Shown: positions 50,273-63,123, numbered from the stretch's first letter. The stretch: 64,000 nucleotides of DNA from an uncultured Bacillota bacterium (GCA_949297575.1 CASFTB010000005.1:1-64000), one strand, 5' to 3'. The notes: generated from the letters alone by a model not told the origin. Translations and numbers: made by a program.

Positions 50273-51214
50273 ATGAAATTCATAGAATTGACCGTGCACA
50301 CGACGACGGAGGGCAGCGAGCTGGTCGCCGACATCCTCTGGAACTATACGAACTACGGCGTCACCGTCTGCGACGTCAACGACATCATCGCCCTGCAAAG
50401 GGACAAGAGCACCTTCTGGGACTACATGGACGACGATCTGACCCAAAAACGGGAGGACGTGCTCGTCAAATGTTACCTCCCGCTGGACATCGCGGAGGAG
50501 AACATCCGCTCCGTCCGCGCCGACCTCGACCTCCTCGCCGAGCGCAGCGCGGGCTTTATCGCCCTCGGCACGCTGGAAACGGCCCGCCGCGAGATCGAGG
50601 GGGACGATTGGATCGACGTGTGGAAAAAGCACTTCCGCCCCCTGCACATCGGCGGCAGGGTGGTCGTCTGCCCCGAGTGGATCAAATACAGCCCCGCGGA
50701 AGGGGAGGTCGTCGTCCTGCTCGACTCCAACATGGCCTTCGGCACGGGCGAGCACGAAACGACGTCCATGTGCCTCGAACTGCTGCAAAAATATCTGAAA
50801 GAAGGGGACACGATGATCGACGTCGGCTGCGGCAGCGGCATTCTGGGCATCGCGGGCGTAAAGCTGGGCGCGCGCTTCGCGTACATGACGGACATCGACT
50901 ACGTCGCCGTCTCCAGCGCGGCGCACAACGCCGCCCTCAACGGCGTGGAGGAGAAGGTGCGCATCGACCTCTCCGACCTCTTGGAACATGCAGAAGTGCG
51001 CGGCGAGGTCATGACGGCGAACATCACGGCGGATATCCTCTGCCGCCTTTCCGAAAGCATTCCCAAAAACCTGAAGGAGGGCGGTACCCTCATCCTGAGC
51101 GGCATCATCCAGCCCAAATTGCAGCAGGTCATTTCCGCATACGAGGGGATCGGGCTGACCCTCCTCGAACAGCGCCAAAAAGGGGAGTGGTTCGCGCTGG
51201 CGTTTGAGAAATAG
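50273..51214 (+). CDS. prmA: Ribosomal protein L11 methyltransferase
   Basis: 313 residues. N-terminal ferredoxin-like substrate domain and C-terminal methyltransferase with NMAFGTGEHETTSMCLELL (PrmA signature), MIDVGCGSGILGIAG (SAM loop) and MTANITADIL (catalytic NIxxxxL). Methylates L11 at several amines. The gene order prmA-rsmE is typical. Weak ribosome site (GGGAGTAAAAAGAG). Confidence 0.95.
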   Translation: MKFIELTVHTTTEGSELVADILWNYTNYGVTVCDVNDIIALQRDKSTFWDYMDDDLTQKREDVLVKCYLPLDIAEENIRSVRADLDLLAERSAGFIALGTLETARREIEGDDWIDVWKKHFRPLHIGGRVVVCPEWIKYSPAEGEVVVLLDSNMAFGTGEHETTSMCLELLQKYLKEGDTMIDVGCGSGILGIAGVKLGARFAYMTDIDYVAVSSAAHNAALNGVEEKVRIDLSDLLEHAEVRGEVMTANITADILCRLSESIPKNLKEGGTLILSGIIQPKLQQVISAYEGIGLTLLEQRQKGEWFALAFEK

Positions 51215-51244
51215 TTCGCGAAAGAGGATTTGCGAGGTTTTACC

Positions 51245-51970
51245 ATGGCAACGACGCGCAGATTTTTCACTGACCATATCGGCAGCACCGCCACCCTCAC
51301 GGGCGACGAATTTTCGCACGCGAAGAACGTGCTGCGCCTCAAAGAGGGGGACGAGGTCGTCCTCATCGACGGCAGCGGCAGCGAGTACGACGCCGTCATC
51401 TGCGAGGTGGCAAAGCGGGAAATGCGCTGCAACGTGCTGCACTGCCGCCCCTCCGACAAAGAGCCAAAGACGCCCGTCAGGCTGCTGATCGGCGCGCTGA
51501 AAGGGGACAAGACGGAGCTCGTCGTGCAGAAGGCGACGGAGCTGGGCGTCGCGGAGATCGCCGTCTTTTCCTCCCGCTATTGCAGCGCGTACATGAACGA
51601 AAACAAGCTCGAGCGACTCGCCAAGGTCGCGCGAGAGGCGGCAAAGCAGTGCCTGCGCGCCTCCGTTCCGCGGGTGGAGTATTTCTCCTCCCTCGAGGAG
51701 GCGCTCGCCTCCTGCGGCGGCTGCGAAAACAAGCTGTTCGCCTGCGAGTTTGCCGAAAAGACGGACGCAGATCTGCGCGCCCTTCGCGGCTCCTGCGCCT
51801 TGGTCGTGGGCAGCGAGGGCGGCTTTTCGCCCGAAGAATTCGAGTCGGCGCGCGCCGCCGGCTTTGCGGGCGTCACCCTCGGCAGGCGCATCCTGCGCGC
51901 GGAGACCGCCGCCATCGCCTTTACGTCCGTCGCGATGTTTCTGCTCGGAGAGCTGGGAGGGGAGAGTTGA
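51245..51970 (+). CDS. rsmE: 16S rRNA m3U1498 methyltransferase
   Basis: 241 residues. PUA-like N-terminal part (RRFFTDHIGSTATLTGDEFSH in two pieces) and a SPOUT knot with KGDKTELVVQKATELGV, VGSEGGFSPEEFE and LGRRILRAETAAIA. ATG 51245 has GAGG seven bases upstream; a TTG at 51230 would add five residues. Thirty bases after prmA. Confidence 0.95.
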   Translation: MATTRRFFTDHIGSTATLTGDEFSHAKNVLRLKEGDEVVLIDGSGSEYDAVICEVAKREMRCNVLHCRPSDKEPKTPVRLLIGALKGDKTELVVQKATELGVAEIAVFSSRYCSAYMNENKLERLAKVAREAAKQCLRASVPRVEYFSSLEEALASCGGCENKLFACEFAEKTDADLRALRGSCALVVGSEGGFSPEEFESARAAGFAGVTLGRRILRAETAAIAFTSVAMFLLGELGGES

Positions 51971-52024
51971 AGCGAATGTCGGCACTGATTTGCCGAATGC
52001 TTTCGGCTCAAAAAAGAGGGTGAA

Positions 52025-52068
52025 TTTTCGCCCTTATATAAAAGGAGAAGCCCCAAAGAGGGCGAAAA
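52025..52068 (+). terminator. Hairpin after rsmE (weak terminator candidate)
   Basis: TTTTCGCCCT (52025-52034) pairs with AGGGCGAAAA (52059-52068). The loop is 24 bases and no T-run follows. Confidence 0.4.
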
Positions 52069-52129
52069 GAGGGAGAAAACGCCGCAGAAAAACGCGCAGC
52101 GTCTGAACGGCGGTGTCTCAATTTTTAAA

Positions 52130-52346
52130 TTTCTCGCGCAAGCAGAACCGCGCTTCTGCGGCAGCGCACCCTCATTTGCGCGCGAGCGCTCTTGCAGGAA
52201 AGGTGAAGCCGCGCGATTATTAAATATGCGTGCCCTTAATCATCGCGCGGCGAGGAAAACCTCCGCTGTCTCGCCAAAAGGGCGAGCAGCGGGGTTGTCC
52301 TCAAAATCGGATGCTTTTGTTTCATCAGCTTGAAACAAAAGCAACG
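52130..52346 (-). repeat. AGCTGA-loop structured element, copy 2 (inverted)
   Basis: Minus-strand reading: hairpin GCTTTTGTTTCA-AGCTGA-TGAAACAAAAGC (52343-52314), TTTTGAGGACAAC, hairpin CCGCTGCTCGCC..GGCGAGACAGCGG, GTTTTCCTC, GCCGCGCGAT..ATCGCGCGGC with AAGGGCACGCATAT in its loop, then CTCGCGC..GCGCGAG with inner GCAGAA..TTCTGC. It fills most of the 390-bp gap before mtaB and ends 14 bases from its ATG, antisense to both neighbours. Confidence 0.75.
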
Positions 52347-52360
52347 AGTATAGGTGTTTT

Positions 52361-53602
52361 ATGAAAGCTGTCGTATTTACCCTCGGCTGTAAGGTCAACG
52401 GCTGCGAGAGCGGCTCGCTGCTGCGCGGCCTCGCCGAGCGGGGGTGGGAGGTCTCGGACGAGCTCGTTCCCGCCGACCTGTACATCCTCAATACCTGCGC
52501 CGTCACGGGCGAGGCGGAAAAAAAGAGCCGTCAGGCGGTGGCGCGCATCCGCGCCGTCGCTCCGCACGCACGCATCGCCGTGTGCGGCTGTGCCGCCGAG
52601 CGCGACCCTTCGGCGTTTTCCGAAAAGGAGAACGTCTTCCTCGTCACGGGCGCGCGGCAGAAAGGGGAGATCCTCTCCCTGCTCGACACCGCCTGCACGG
52701 GCGTGCATCTGGACGAGCGCGACGCCGCCTACGACGAGATGCCCGCGCCCGTCTCTCTGAAGGCGCGCGCCTTCGTCAAGATCCAGGACGGCTGCAACAA
52801 CTTCTGCTCCTACTGCATCATTCCCTACCTGCGCGGTCGCTCGCGCTCGCGCACGGTGGAGAGCGCCGCCGCGGAGATCCTCGCCTGCCGCGCGGAGGAA
52901 GCGGTCATCACGGGCATCGATGTCTCCTCCTATCGCGACGGCGCGCGCACCCTCGCGGACCTTTTGCTCGCCGTCAGAGATGCCCCCGCGCGCATCCGCC
53001 TCGGCTCCCTCGAGGTGGGCGTCATCGACGAGGCCCTCCTTTCCGCCGCGAAGCAGGTGCGCGACTTCGCCCCGCATTTCCACCTCTCCCTGCAGAGCGG
53101 GTCGGACGCGGTGCTGAAAAAGATGAACCGCCACTACACGCGGGAAGACTACCTCGCGCGCGTGCGGCTGATCCGCAGCCATTTCCCGGACGCGGCGATC
53201 ACGACGGACGTCATCGCAGGCTTTCCCGGCGAGACGGAAGGGGACTTTGCGGACACCCTCGACCTCTGCCGCAGGGCGCGCTTTTCGCAGATACACTGCT
53301 TCGCGTACAGCCGCCGCGCGGGCACCAACGCCGCAAAGCTGAAAGAGCTGCCCGCAGAGGTCAAAAAGCGCCGCCTGCACGCGCTGCTCTCGCTTGCGGA
53401 GGAGCTGCGCCGCGTATACGAGGCGGACTATATCGGCAGGACGCTCGAGCTCGTCCCCGAAGAGATGTGCGGCGGATACACCGTCGGCTATTCCGAAAAC
53501 TACATCCGGCTGTACGTCGGGGGCGAGGTGCGCGGCAGAACGCGCGTAAAGGCGGTCGCCCCGCATGCCGACGGCCTTCTCGCGCAGGTCATAAAAGAAT
53601 AA
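52361..53602 (+). CDS. mtaB: tRNA t6A37 methylthiotransferase
   Basis: 413 residues. MTTase domain with three Cys (TLGCKVNGCES, NTCAVTGEAEKKS, CGCAAE), radical-SAM core with CNNFCSYCIIPYLRGRSRSR (CxxxCxxC) and a C-terminal TRAM-like region. Converts t6A37 to ms2t6A37. ATG 52361 has only TAGGTG upstream. Its promoter is not visible, and the structured element ends 14 bases before the start, so expression may be influenced by the element or come by read-through from rsmE. Confidence 0.95.
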   Translation: MKAVVFTLGCKVNGCESGSLLRGLAERGWEVSDELVPADLYILNTCAVTGEAEKKSRQAVARIRAVAPHARIAVCGCAAERDPSAFSEKENVFLVTGARQKGEILSLLDTACTGVHLDERDAAYDEMPAPVSLKARAFVKIQDGCNNFCSYCIIPYLRGRSRSRTVESAAAEILACRAEEAVITGIDVSSYRDGARTLADLLLAVRDAPARIRLGSLEVGVIDEALLSAAKQVRDFAPHFHLSLQSGSDAVLKKMNRHYTREDYLARVRLIRSHFPDAAITTDVIAGFPGETEGDFADTLDLCRRARFSQIHCFAYSRRAGTNAAKLKELPAEVKKRRLHALLSLAEELRRVYEADYIGRTLELVPEEMCGGYTVGYSENYIRLYVGGEVRGRTRVKAVAPHADGLLAQVIKE

Positions 53603-53641
53603 AAGCGGGGCGCCGCCCCGCCGAAGATAAAGGAGAACGCT

Positions 53642-53983
53642 ATGGAAAACTGTATTTTCTGCAAGATCATCGCAGGGGAGATCCCTTCGAACAAGGTGTA
53701 TGAGGATGAAGACATGCTCGCCTTCAGGGATATCAATCCCCAGGCAAAGGTACACGTGCTCGTCGTGCCCAAGTCGCATTTTGCCACCCTCGCCGAAATG
53801 AGCGAGGCGCAGAGCGAGCTCGTGCGCAAGTGCCTCGTGAAGATCCCCGCGATCGCCGCCTCCCTGGGGCTTGCGGACGGCTACCGCCTCATAGTCAACC
53901 AGGGCAAGGACGCCGGCCAGACGGTGCATCACCTGCACATCCACATCCTCGGCGGCCAGAACATGGGCGAGAAGATGCTCTGA
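53642..53983 (+). CDS. hinT: HIT-family nucleotide hydrolase (HinT-like)
   Basis: 113 residues. CIFCKIIAGEIPSNKVYEDED start, LVVPKSHF, and the histidine triad HHLHIHIL. Hydrolyses purine nucleoside phosphoramidates such as lysyl-AMP. AAAGGAGAACGCT precedes ATG 53642. Thirty-nine bases after mtaB. Confidence 0.95.
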   Translation: MENCIFCKIIAGEIPSNKVYEDEDMLAFRDINPQAKVHVLVVPKSHFATLAEMSEAQSELVRKCLVKIPAIAASLGLADGYRLIVNQGKDAGQTVHHLHIHILGGQNMGEKML

Positions 53984-54007
53984 TCTCCGCCCGAAAAAGG
54001 GAAAAGA

Positions 54008-54035
54008 GGGCCCCCGCGGCGTGCCGCGGGGGCCT
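54008..54035. terminator. GC hairpin between convergent genes
   Basis: A 13-bp stem (54008-54020 with 54023-54035, one G-T pair), without a clear T-run. Confidence 0.6.
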
Positions 54036-54049
54036 CTGCCTTGCGCGCC

Positions 54050-55255
54050 TTATGCGCGGAGGGCGTCTTTGCAGCGCTTGATGCGCTTTTTGACGGGGTG
54101 GCACCAGAAGATGGAGACCAGCCACAGCAGTACCCAGCAGACGCCGGAGACGATCGTCAGGCTGGAAACGCTCACCGCGGGCAGGATCGTGGCGACCTGC
54201 TCGGGCAGGATGCCCGCCTGCGGCAGCGCGGAAAGGGCGATCATGGGGAGCAGGAAAAAGAGGAGGCAGGGGATCGCGCCCGTCAGCTTGACGTACCACA
54301 TCCCCACCTTCTTGTTGGGGAGGAAAATGTGCAGCAGCGCCAGGAGCGCGAGCAGTGCCCACAGCCCCGCAAAGACGAGGATGCCGACGGAGATTCCCAT
54401 GCAAACGGTGCGTATCGTCTGCACGGTCTCCTCGTCCATCTCGTCGACGACGGAACCGGGGTCGGAGAGCATGGAAAGCAGGTCTCCCATGCCGCCCTCC
54501 GTCTCTTCCGCGCCCTCTTCTCCGCCGCCCGTAAAGGCGTCGATCAGGTTGGCGGTGTCGAAGGGCTTCGTCCCGTCCTCGGTCATGGCGCCGATCATCG
54601 AGTCGTACGATTCCATCGCGCTTTGCAGCTGCTCCTCCGTCGGGGCCACGTTCAGCTGTGCGAGGAAGGCGGGCAGCGCGGCTTCAAAGTCGCTGCGTGC
54701 CCCGGCGAGATCCTGCGCGTTCAGCTTTTCGATGACGGAGGCAAACTCCTCCGTGCTGACGGAAGAGGGGTCGACCCCGCCGATCTCCACGCCCGAAGCC
54801 CCCATGACCGTCGCGCCGAGCATGGCGGGCATGACCTGTTCGCTCAGTTCGTTCACGACGGAAACGAGGTCTCCCGCAGCGCTGTCGATAAAGGCGCGCA
54901 GCCCCTCCCTGCCCTCCGAAAAGGCGGCGCCGAACAATTCCGTCGGCTGCAGGGTCACGCCGACGTCGATGTCGACGTCCTTGAGCAGAAAGGCGTACTG
55001 CGCGGAGATCTCCTCCGCGTCCGCGCCGCTCCCTTCACTCCCTTCGCTCCCTTCGGACATCGCGTCCGAGATCAGCTGCCCCGTGCCCTCGTCCAGATGC
55101 ACGGAAATGCCGAGCAGGGGCATGAACAGCAGAGAGAACGCCGCAAAGAGGGAGAGGAGCACGATGGCGATGTTTGGCAAAACCAACTTCCCGTGCAGCC
55201 TCTTGTGCTCTTCGCGCAGATCTTCCGCCGAGAGAGAGCTGTAATTCGTCTTCAT
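54050..55255 (-). CDS. Hypothetical membrane protein with large extracytoplasmic domain
   Basis: 401 residues. Helix 1 about 27-50 (LPNIAIVLLSLFAAFSLLFM), an acidic outside domain about 55-280 with SEGSEGSEGSGADAEE and several EEF/EEL repeats, then helices near 290-315, 325-350 and 365-388 before a basic HPVKKRIKRCKDAL end. No family recognised. GGGAGGTAACT precedes ATG 55255. Its promoter carries a ten-base match to the PadR operator at 24.5 kb. Confidence 0.68.
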   Translation of the reverse strand: MKTNYSSLSAEDLREEHKRLHGKLVLPNIAIVLLSLFAAFSLLFMPLLGISVHLDEGTGQLISDAMSEGSEGSEGSGADAEEISAQYAFLLKDVDIDVGVTLQPTELFGAAFSEGREGLRAFIDSAAGDLVSVVNELSEQVMPAMLGATVMGASGVEIGGVDPSSVSTEEFASVIEKLNAQDLAGARSDFEAALPAFLAQLNVAPTEEQLQSAMESYDSMIGAMTEDGTKPFDTANLIDAFTGGGEEGAEETEGGMGDLLSMLSDPGSVVDEMDEETVQTIRTVCMGISVGILVFAGLWALLALLALLHIFLPNKKVGMWYVKLTGAIPCLLFFLLPMIALSALPQAGILPEQVATILPAVSVSSLTIVSGVCWVLLWLVSIFWCHPVKKRIKRCKDALRA

Positions 55256-55291
55256 AGTTACCTCCCGCTGTATATATAGTATATATGCCAT

Positions 55292-55320
55292 AGTATAGTG
55301 CAAGATGAAATATTTGTCAA
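55292..55320 (-). promoter_or_regulatory. Promoter with PadR-box-like sequence
   Basis: Minus strand: perfect TTGACA (55320-55315), 17-base spacer, TATACT (55297-55292). The -10 is part of CTATACTATG, the same ten bases found in the PadR operon operator; TATACTAT follows a little downstream. Confidence 0.7.
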
Positions 55321-55448
55321 GGGCTTTTTCAAAAAATTTTCCGCTTTTTCCGCGCCGGGCGTGCGTGTACGCGGAATGGCGCGCGCGTTCCGCCCGTTTT
55401 GTACCGGCCTCCGCTTTTCGGGGCGGAGAAAAAATTGCCTGCATGCAC

Positions 55449-55477
55449 TTGACAGCTGCGCCGGCGCGTGTTACAAT
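55449..55477 (+). promoter_or_regulatory. Sigma-A promoter of the lipoprotein gene
   Basis: Perfect TTGACA (55449-55454), 17-base spacer, TACAAT (55472-55477). Confidence 0.85.
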
Positions 55478-55501
55478 GCAGGCAAAGGAGGGGAAGATCC
55501 T

Positions 55502-56545
55502 ATGAAAAGAAAATGGTTTTCCTTCGCGGCAGCGCTCTGTGCGGCGCTGTGTGCGGCATTTTTCGCCGCCTGCGGCGGCGGAGAGGGGTCTGGCGGCCGG
55601 ACCGGCGATCCCGCAACGTATTCGATCGCCGCGGAACGGTCGGAAGAGTACACGCTGACCCCGAGCAAGACGTCCGCCGCGGCGGGCGAGGAGATCACCG
55701 TTAAAGCGGAGAGCAACGATCCCGACAAGTACATAGCGGGCGTCACTTTTAACGGCGCCGCCTGCGAAGAAGAGGAGGAGTGCTATTCCTTCACCATGCC
55801 CGCGGCAAACGTCACCCTCGCCGCGCAGACGGAGCGGTATGTGGAAGTGCTCGATGACGGGCAGTATTCCCTCTCGGAGCCTGCATCCGCGGTGATAGCG
55901 GTGAACTCCGGGGAAGCGACCATGCGCATCGACTTCTCGCAGAGGGTCTGGAATGCCGAGTGCGAGGCGGTATCGACGAACGAGGCGGTCGTCCCGCAGG
56001 CGGCGATCTCTGCGGAAGTTCATTTTGCAGACGGTACGCAGGCAGACTATGCGACCGTCACCGTCGACACTGCCCTGATAACGGCGGGCAGCACATGGTT
56101 CAGGGTGACCCTCGGCAGCCCCAATTCCTCTTCGTACGGCGGAGAGCTGCTTTTTAAGGTCACCGTCGGGGAAGAAGTCGTCGAGTGGAACGAAACGCTC
56201 GTCTTTGACGTGCAGGATCTGACAGACGACCTCGGATATGACGAAAACGTATCCTATGAAGTGCTGCTGTATCCCGAAAACACCGCCGATTATACGACCT
56301 TCGAAGATCTGTCCGTGCAGGACGGGAAGATCGCCGTCGCCATCAGATACCGTCCGGGCGTGCGCTACCGCCTCTCTTTCCGCGCCATTGTGGAAGGGAC
56401 GTATCGCTTTCATACCCTTTTGGAAGCGGTGGGGCAGGGCTCGACCGCCGCGGGGCTGAACCAATACAGGAACGGGGTACTGACGTTCTCCGACGAGGGC
56501 GTCGCGCTGAACATCACCGTTTCAAAAGACTATACGACCAATTGA
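55502..56545 (+). CDS. Lipoprotein with repeated Ig-like beta domains (unassigned)
   Basis: 347 residues. Lipoprotein signal (MKRKWFSFAAALCAALCAAF) with Cys at FFAACGGG, then a short Gly/Ser linker and beta-rich repeats (YTLTPSKTSAAAGEEITVKAE; YSFTMPAANVTLAAQ; YRFHTLLEA). The first repeat resembles surface-protein beta-sandwich domains of Firmicutes. No catalytic motif. AAAGGAGGGGAAGATCCT precedes ATG 55502. Monocistronic. Confidence 0.72.
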   Translation: MKRKWFSFAAALCAALCAAFFAACGGGEGSGGRTGDPATYSIAAERSEEYTLTPSKTSAAAGEEITVKAESNDPDKYIAGVTFNGAACEEEEECYSFTMPAANVTLAAQTERYVEVLDDGQYSLSEPASAVIAVNSGEATMRIDFSQRVWNAECEAVSTNEAVVPQAAISAEVHFADGTQADYATVTVDTALITAGSTWFRVTLGSPNSSSYGGELLFKVTVGEEVVEWNETLVFDVQDLTDDLGYDENVSYEVLLYPENTADYTTFEDLSVQDGKIAVAIRYRPGVRYRLSFRAIVEGTYRFHTLLEAVGQGSTAAGLNQYRNGVLTFSDEGVALNITVSKDYTTN

Positions 56546-56557
56546 AAAGGCGGCAGA

Positions 56558-56586
56558 GGGGCGCCCCGCGGGCGCCCCTTTTTTTG
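56558..56586 (+). terminator. Terminator of the lipoprotein gene
   Basis: GGGGCGCCC (56558-56566) pairs with GGGCGCCCC (56570-56578), then T7 or more. Confidence 0.9.
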
Positions 56587-56618
56587 TTGTAAATTTTTCC
56601 GCAGGGAGATAAAACGGC

Positions 56619-56647
56619 TTGACATTTTTCTCCCTTTCGTATAAAAT
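56619..56647 (+). promoter_or_regulatory. Sigma-A promoter of rpsU
   Basis: Perfect TTGACA (56619-56624), 17-base spacer, TAAAAT (56642-56647). Confidence 0.85.
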
Positions 56648-56692
56648 ATATAGCGTTGACTAACTGCTTTGGGCGAAGGAGGGTTGAGAGGA

Positions 56693-56872
56693 ATGTCTAC
56701 GATCAGAGTCGGAGAAAACGAGTCGATTGACAGCGCGCTGCGCCGTTTCAAGAGAAAGTGCTCCCGCGACGGCATCATCGGAGATCTTCGCCGTAAAGAA
56801 CATTACGAGAAGCCTTCCGTGAGAAAGAAGAAGAAGTCGGAAGCCGCTCGCAAGAGAAGCAACAAGAACTGA
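56693..56872 (+). CDS. rpsU: Ribosomal protein S21
   Basis: 59 residues: [20 protein letters not shown] start, [20 protein letters not shown] centre and a Lys/Arg-rich tail. Needed for base-pairing of mRNA with 16S rRNA. ATG 56693 has GAGAGGA close and AAGGAGGG 12 bases upstream. Own promoter and terminator. Confidence 0.97.
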   Translation: MSTIRVGENESIDSALRRFKRKCSRDGIIGDLRRKEHYEKPSVRKKKKSEAARKRSNKN

Positions 56873-56878
56873 AAACAC

Positions 56879-56912
56879 AAAAGCCTGTTATTGTGAGATA
56901 GCGGGCTTTTTT
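56879..56912 (+). terminator. Terminator of rpsU
   Basis: AAGCCTGTTA (56881-56890) pairs with TAGCGGGCTT (two G-T pairs), followed by T6. Confidence 0.8.
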
Positions 56913-56982
56913 GTTTGCGAAAAATGGTGCATCGCGGCACAAAAGCGCGAACGGCGCGGCCGCGCGCGAAAGGAGAGGAAAC

Positions 56983-57372
56983 ATGGCAAACGCAGAGAGG
57001 AGCTTCCGCAGTATCGCGCGGGAGGCGAAGGCGCGCCTCAAAAGCGGGTTCTGGCAGAACTGCAAGAGCGAGCTTTCGGGCGACGTCGCGCGGGCGAAGG
57101 AGAGCGGCATTTCGGAGAGCCGCGCGGGCAGGTACTTCGCGGGCAAGGTGACCTGCTCCATCCGCGGCGGCGAGGACGACGCCTTTTACGAAAAGGTGCG
57201 GGCCCTGCTCCTCTCCGAGGGCGAGGTGTCCGACGCCATCGGCAGGCTGACCGACCACGCCGTTTACGACACGCTCTCCTATGAAGAGAAGCAGCGCTAC
57301 ACCCTGTCCCTTTCCGAGCGTTACCTGCGCGCGCTCGAGCGGTTCAGGCGCGAGCGCGAGTTTGAGAAATAG
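56983..57372 (+). CDS. Small conserved-looking helical protein between rpsU and pcrA
   Basis: 129 residues, soluble and highly charged: RSFRSIAREAKARLKSGFW start, ISESRAGRYFAGKVTCSI centre, LSYEEKQRYTLSLSERYL end. No family is recognised with confidence. AAAGGAGAGGAAAC precedes ATG 56983, a strong site, so it is a real gene. The gap to pcrA (185 bp) contains the pcrA promoter. Confidence 0.68.
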   Translation: MANAERSFRSIAREAKARLKSGFWQNCKSELSGDVARAKESGISESRAGRYFAGKVTCSIRGGEDDAFYEKVRALLLSEGEVSDAIGRLTDHAVYDTLSYEEKQRYTLSLSERYLRALERFRREREFEK

Positions 57373-57442
57373 GGCGCTGCCCGCAGCGCCGCGCCCGCCG
57401 CAGGCAGCTTTGGGCGCGGCGCGTTTTTTCACGCCTTCTCCC

Positions 57443-57471
57443 TTGCCCTTTGCGCGCGTTTGTGGTATAAT
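57443..57471 (+). promoter_or_regulatory. Sigma-A promoter of pcrA
   Basis: TTGCCC (57443-57448), 17-base spacer, perfect TATAAT (57466-57471). Confidence 0.75.
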
Positions 57472-57557
57472 AGGAAGAACAATGGGCGGCGGGGGAGCCG
57501 CGGGCGGCAGGGGCGCCTTCCTCCGCAGAGAAGAGGTCCCCGCATACGGAAAGAAAA

Positions 57558-61884
<4,327 letters not shown>

Positions 61885-61885
61885 C

Positions 61886-61914
61886 TTGAAATTTTTTGCG
61901 GTTTCTGCTATAAT
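61886..61914 (+). promoter_or_regulatory. Sigma-A promoter of yicC
   Basis: TTGAAA (61886-61891), 17-base spacer, perfect TATAAT (61909-61914). Transcription should start near 61921, just before the hairpin. Confidence 0.85.
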
Positions 61915-61927
61915 AAATTTCGCTCGG

Positions 61928-61959
61928 AGAATTTGTTTTAAGCCGATAAAACAAATTTC
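61928..61959 (+). promoter_or_regulatory. AGCCGA-loop hairpin in the yicC 5' leader
   Basis: AATTTGTTTTA (61930-61940), loop AGCCGA, TAAAACAAATT: an 11-12-bp stem of the same design as hairpin 1 of the structured elements. It sits between the start of transcription and GAGGAGGG (61962-61969), so it opens the message. Confidence 0.65.
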
Positions 61960-61973
61960 ACGAGGAGGGTATT

Positions 61974-62849
61974 ATGTTCAGCATGACCGGTTACGGAAAA
62001 GGGGAATACAAAGAGGGCGGCATCGAGCTGACCGTCGAGATCAAGACGGTCAACAACCGCTATCTCGACGTCTCCGTCAAGGGGGCGAAGGTCTTCGCCG
62101 CCTACGAGGAGGCGCTGCGCGCGCAGATCCGCGAAAAGCTGACCCGCGGCCATGCAGACGTGTATATCAACTACGTGGATAAGCGCGAGCGCGCAAAGAC
62201 GCTGTACGTAGACGAGGGCGCTGCCCGCAGCTGGTACGGCGCGGCGCAGCGGCTCAAGGCGCTCTTCCCCGCCATACCCGACGACTTCACGCTGACGGCG
62301 CTCCTGCGCTGCGGCGACGTCGCCCGCCCCGAAGAGGCGCAGGGGGCAGACGAGGCGCTCTTTTCCGCCCTGCGCACGGCGCTCTCCGCCGCGCTCGACA
62401 GCCTCAACGCCATGCGCGCGCGGGAGGGAGAAAAGCTCGCCGCCGACATGCTTTCCCGCATGGACACGGTGGAAAAGCTGGTCGCAGACATCTCCGGGCG
62501 CGCCCCGCTCGTCGCGCAGAATTATCGCGACAGGCTGGCAGAACGCATGAAGGAGGTGCTCGCCGGCGTCGAGTTCGACGAGGCGCGTCTTCTGACCGAG
62601 GTCGCCGTCTTTGCAGACAGGTCTAACATCGACGAAGAGCTGACCCGCCTGCGCTCGCACATCTCGCAGTTCCGCGCCATCTGCGCCGAAGAGCGCGTGG
62701 GCAGAAAGCTCGACTTTCTCGTCCAGGAATTCAACCGCGAGGCGAACACGATCTGCTCCAAGAGCAACGACATCGCCGTCACGAACAGCGGCCTCGCCCT
62801 CAAAAACGAGATCGAAAAGATCCGCGAACAGGTACAGAACGTAGAATAA
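61974..62849 (+). CDS. yicC: YicC-family endoribonuclease
   Basis: 291 residues: MFSMTGYGKGEYKEGGIELTVE start in family form, NNRYLDVSVKGAK, GHADVYINY, and the C-terminal DUF1732 part (EELTRLRSHISQFRAICAEE, GRKLDFLVQEFNREANTICSKS in two parts). YicC has RNase activity on some RNAs and small RNAs in E. coli. GAGGAGGG precedes ATG 61974. First gene of the yicC-rpoZ-priA group. Confidence 0.95.
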   Translation: MFSMTGYGKGEYKEGGIELTVEIKTVNNRYLDVSVKGAKVFAAYEEALRAQIREKLTRGHADVYINYVDKRERAKTLYVDEGAARSWYGAAQRLKALFPAIPDDFTLTALLRCGDVARPEEAQGADEALFSALRTALSAALDSLNAMRAREGEKLAADMLSRMDTVEKLVADISGRAPLVAQNYRDRLAERMKEVLAGVEFDEARLLTEVAVFADRSNIDEELTRLRSHISQFRAICAEERVGRKLDFLVQEFNREANTICSKSNDIAVTNSGLALKNEIEKIREQVQNVE

Positions 62850-62891
62850 GCGCGGAAGAAAAGAGCAAATAATTTTTCAGGAGACAGAAAT

Positions 62892-63113
62892 ATGATCAAC
62901 GAACCGGTAGTAGACAGGCTTGTAGAGAAACTGGGGACGGACGGACGGCCCGCCTCCCGCTATGCGCTGTGCGTCGTGGTCGCCAAGCGCGCCCGCCAGA
63001 TCATCGATCAAGAGCAGAACCAGGGCATCCACGAGCTGCCCGGCGGCGTCAAGGAGATCGCCCTCGCCTGCCACGAGATCGTCTCGGGCAAGCTGACGAT
63101 GGTCAATGACTGA
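62892..63113 (+). CDS. rpoZ: RNA polymerase omega subunit
   Basis: 73 residues: INEPVVDRLVEKLGTDGRPA, SRYALCVVVAKRARQII (the conserved SRY..V...AKRAR stretch) and ELPGGVKEIALACHEIVSG. Helps assemble beta'. CAGGAGACAGAAAT precedes ATG 62892. In many Firmicutes gmk lies between yicC and rpoZ; here it does not. Confidence 0.92.
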   Translation: MINEPVVDRLVEKLGTDGRPASRYALCVVVAKRARQIIDQEQNQGIHELPGGVKEIALACHEIVSGKLTMVND

Positions 63114-63123
63114 TCTTTCGGCA

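Noticed and set aside
55256..56464. Extension of the minus-strand membrane-protein frame by 400 codons upstream of ATG 55255
   Set aside because: A strong ribosome site and promoter lie at 55255-55320, and the upstream part overlaps a clear lipoprotein gene on the other strand.
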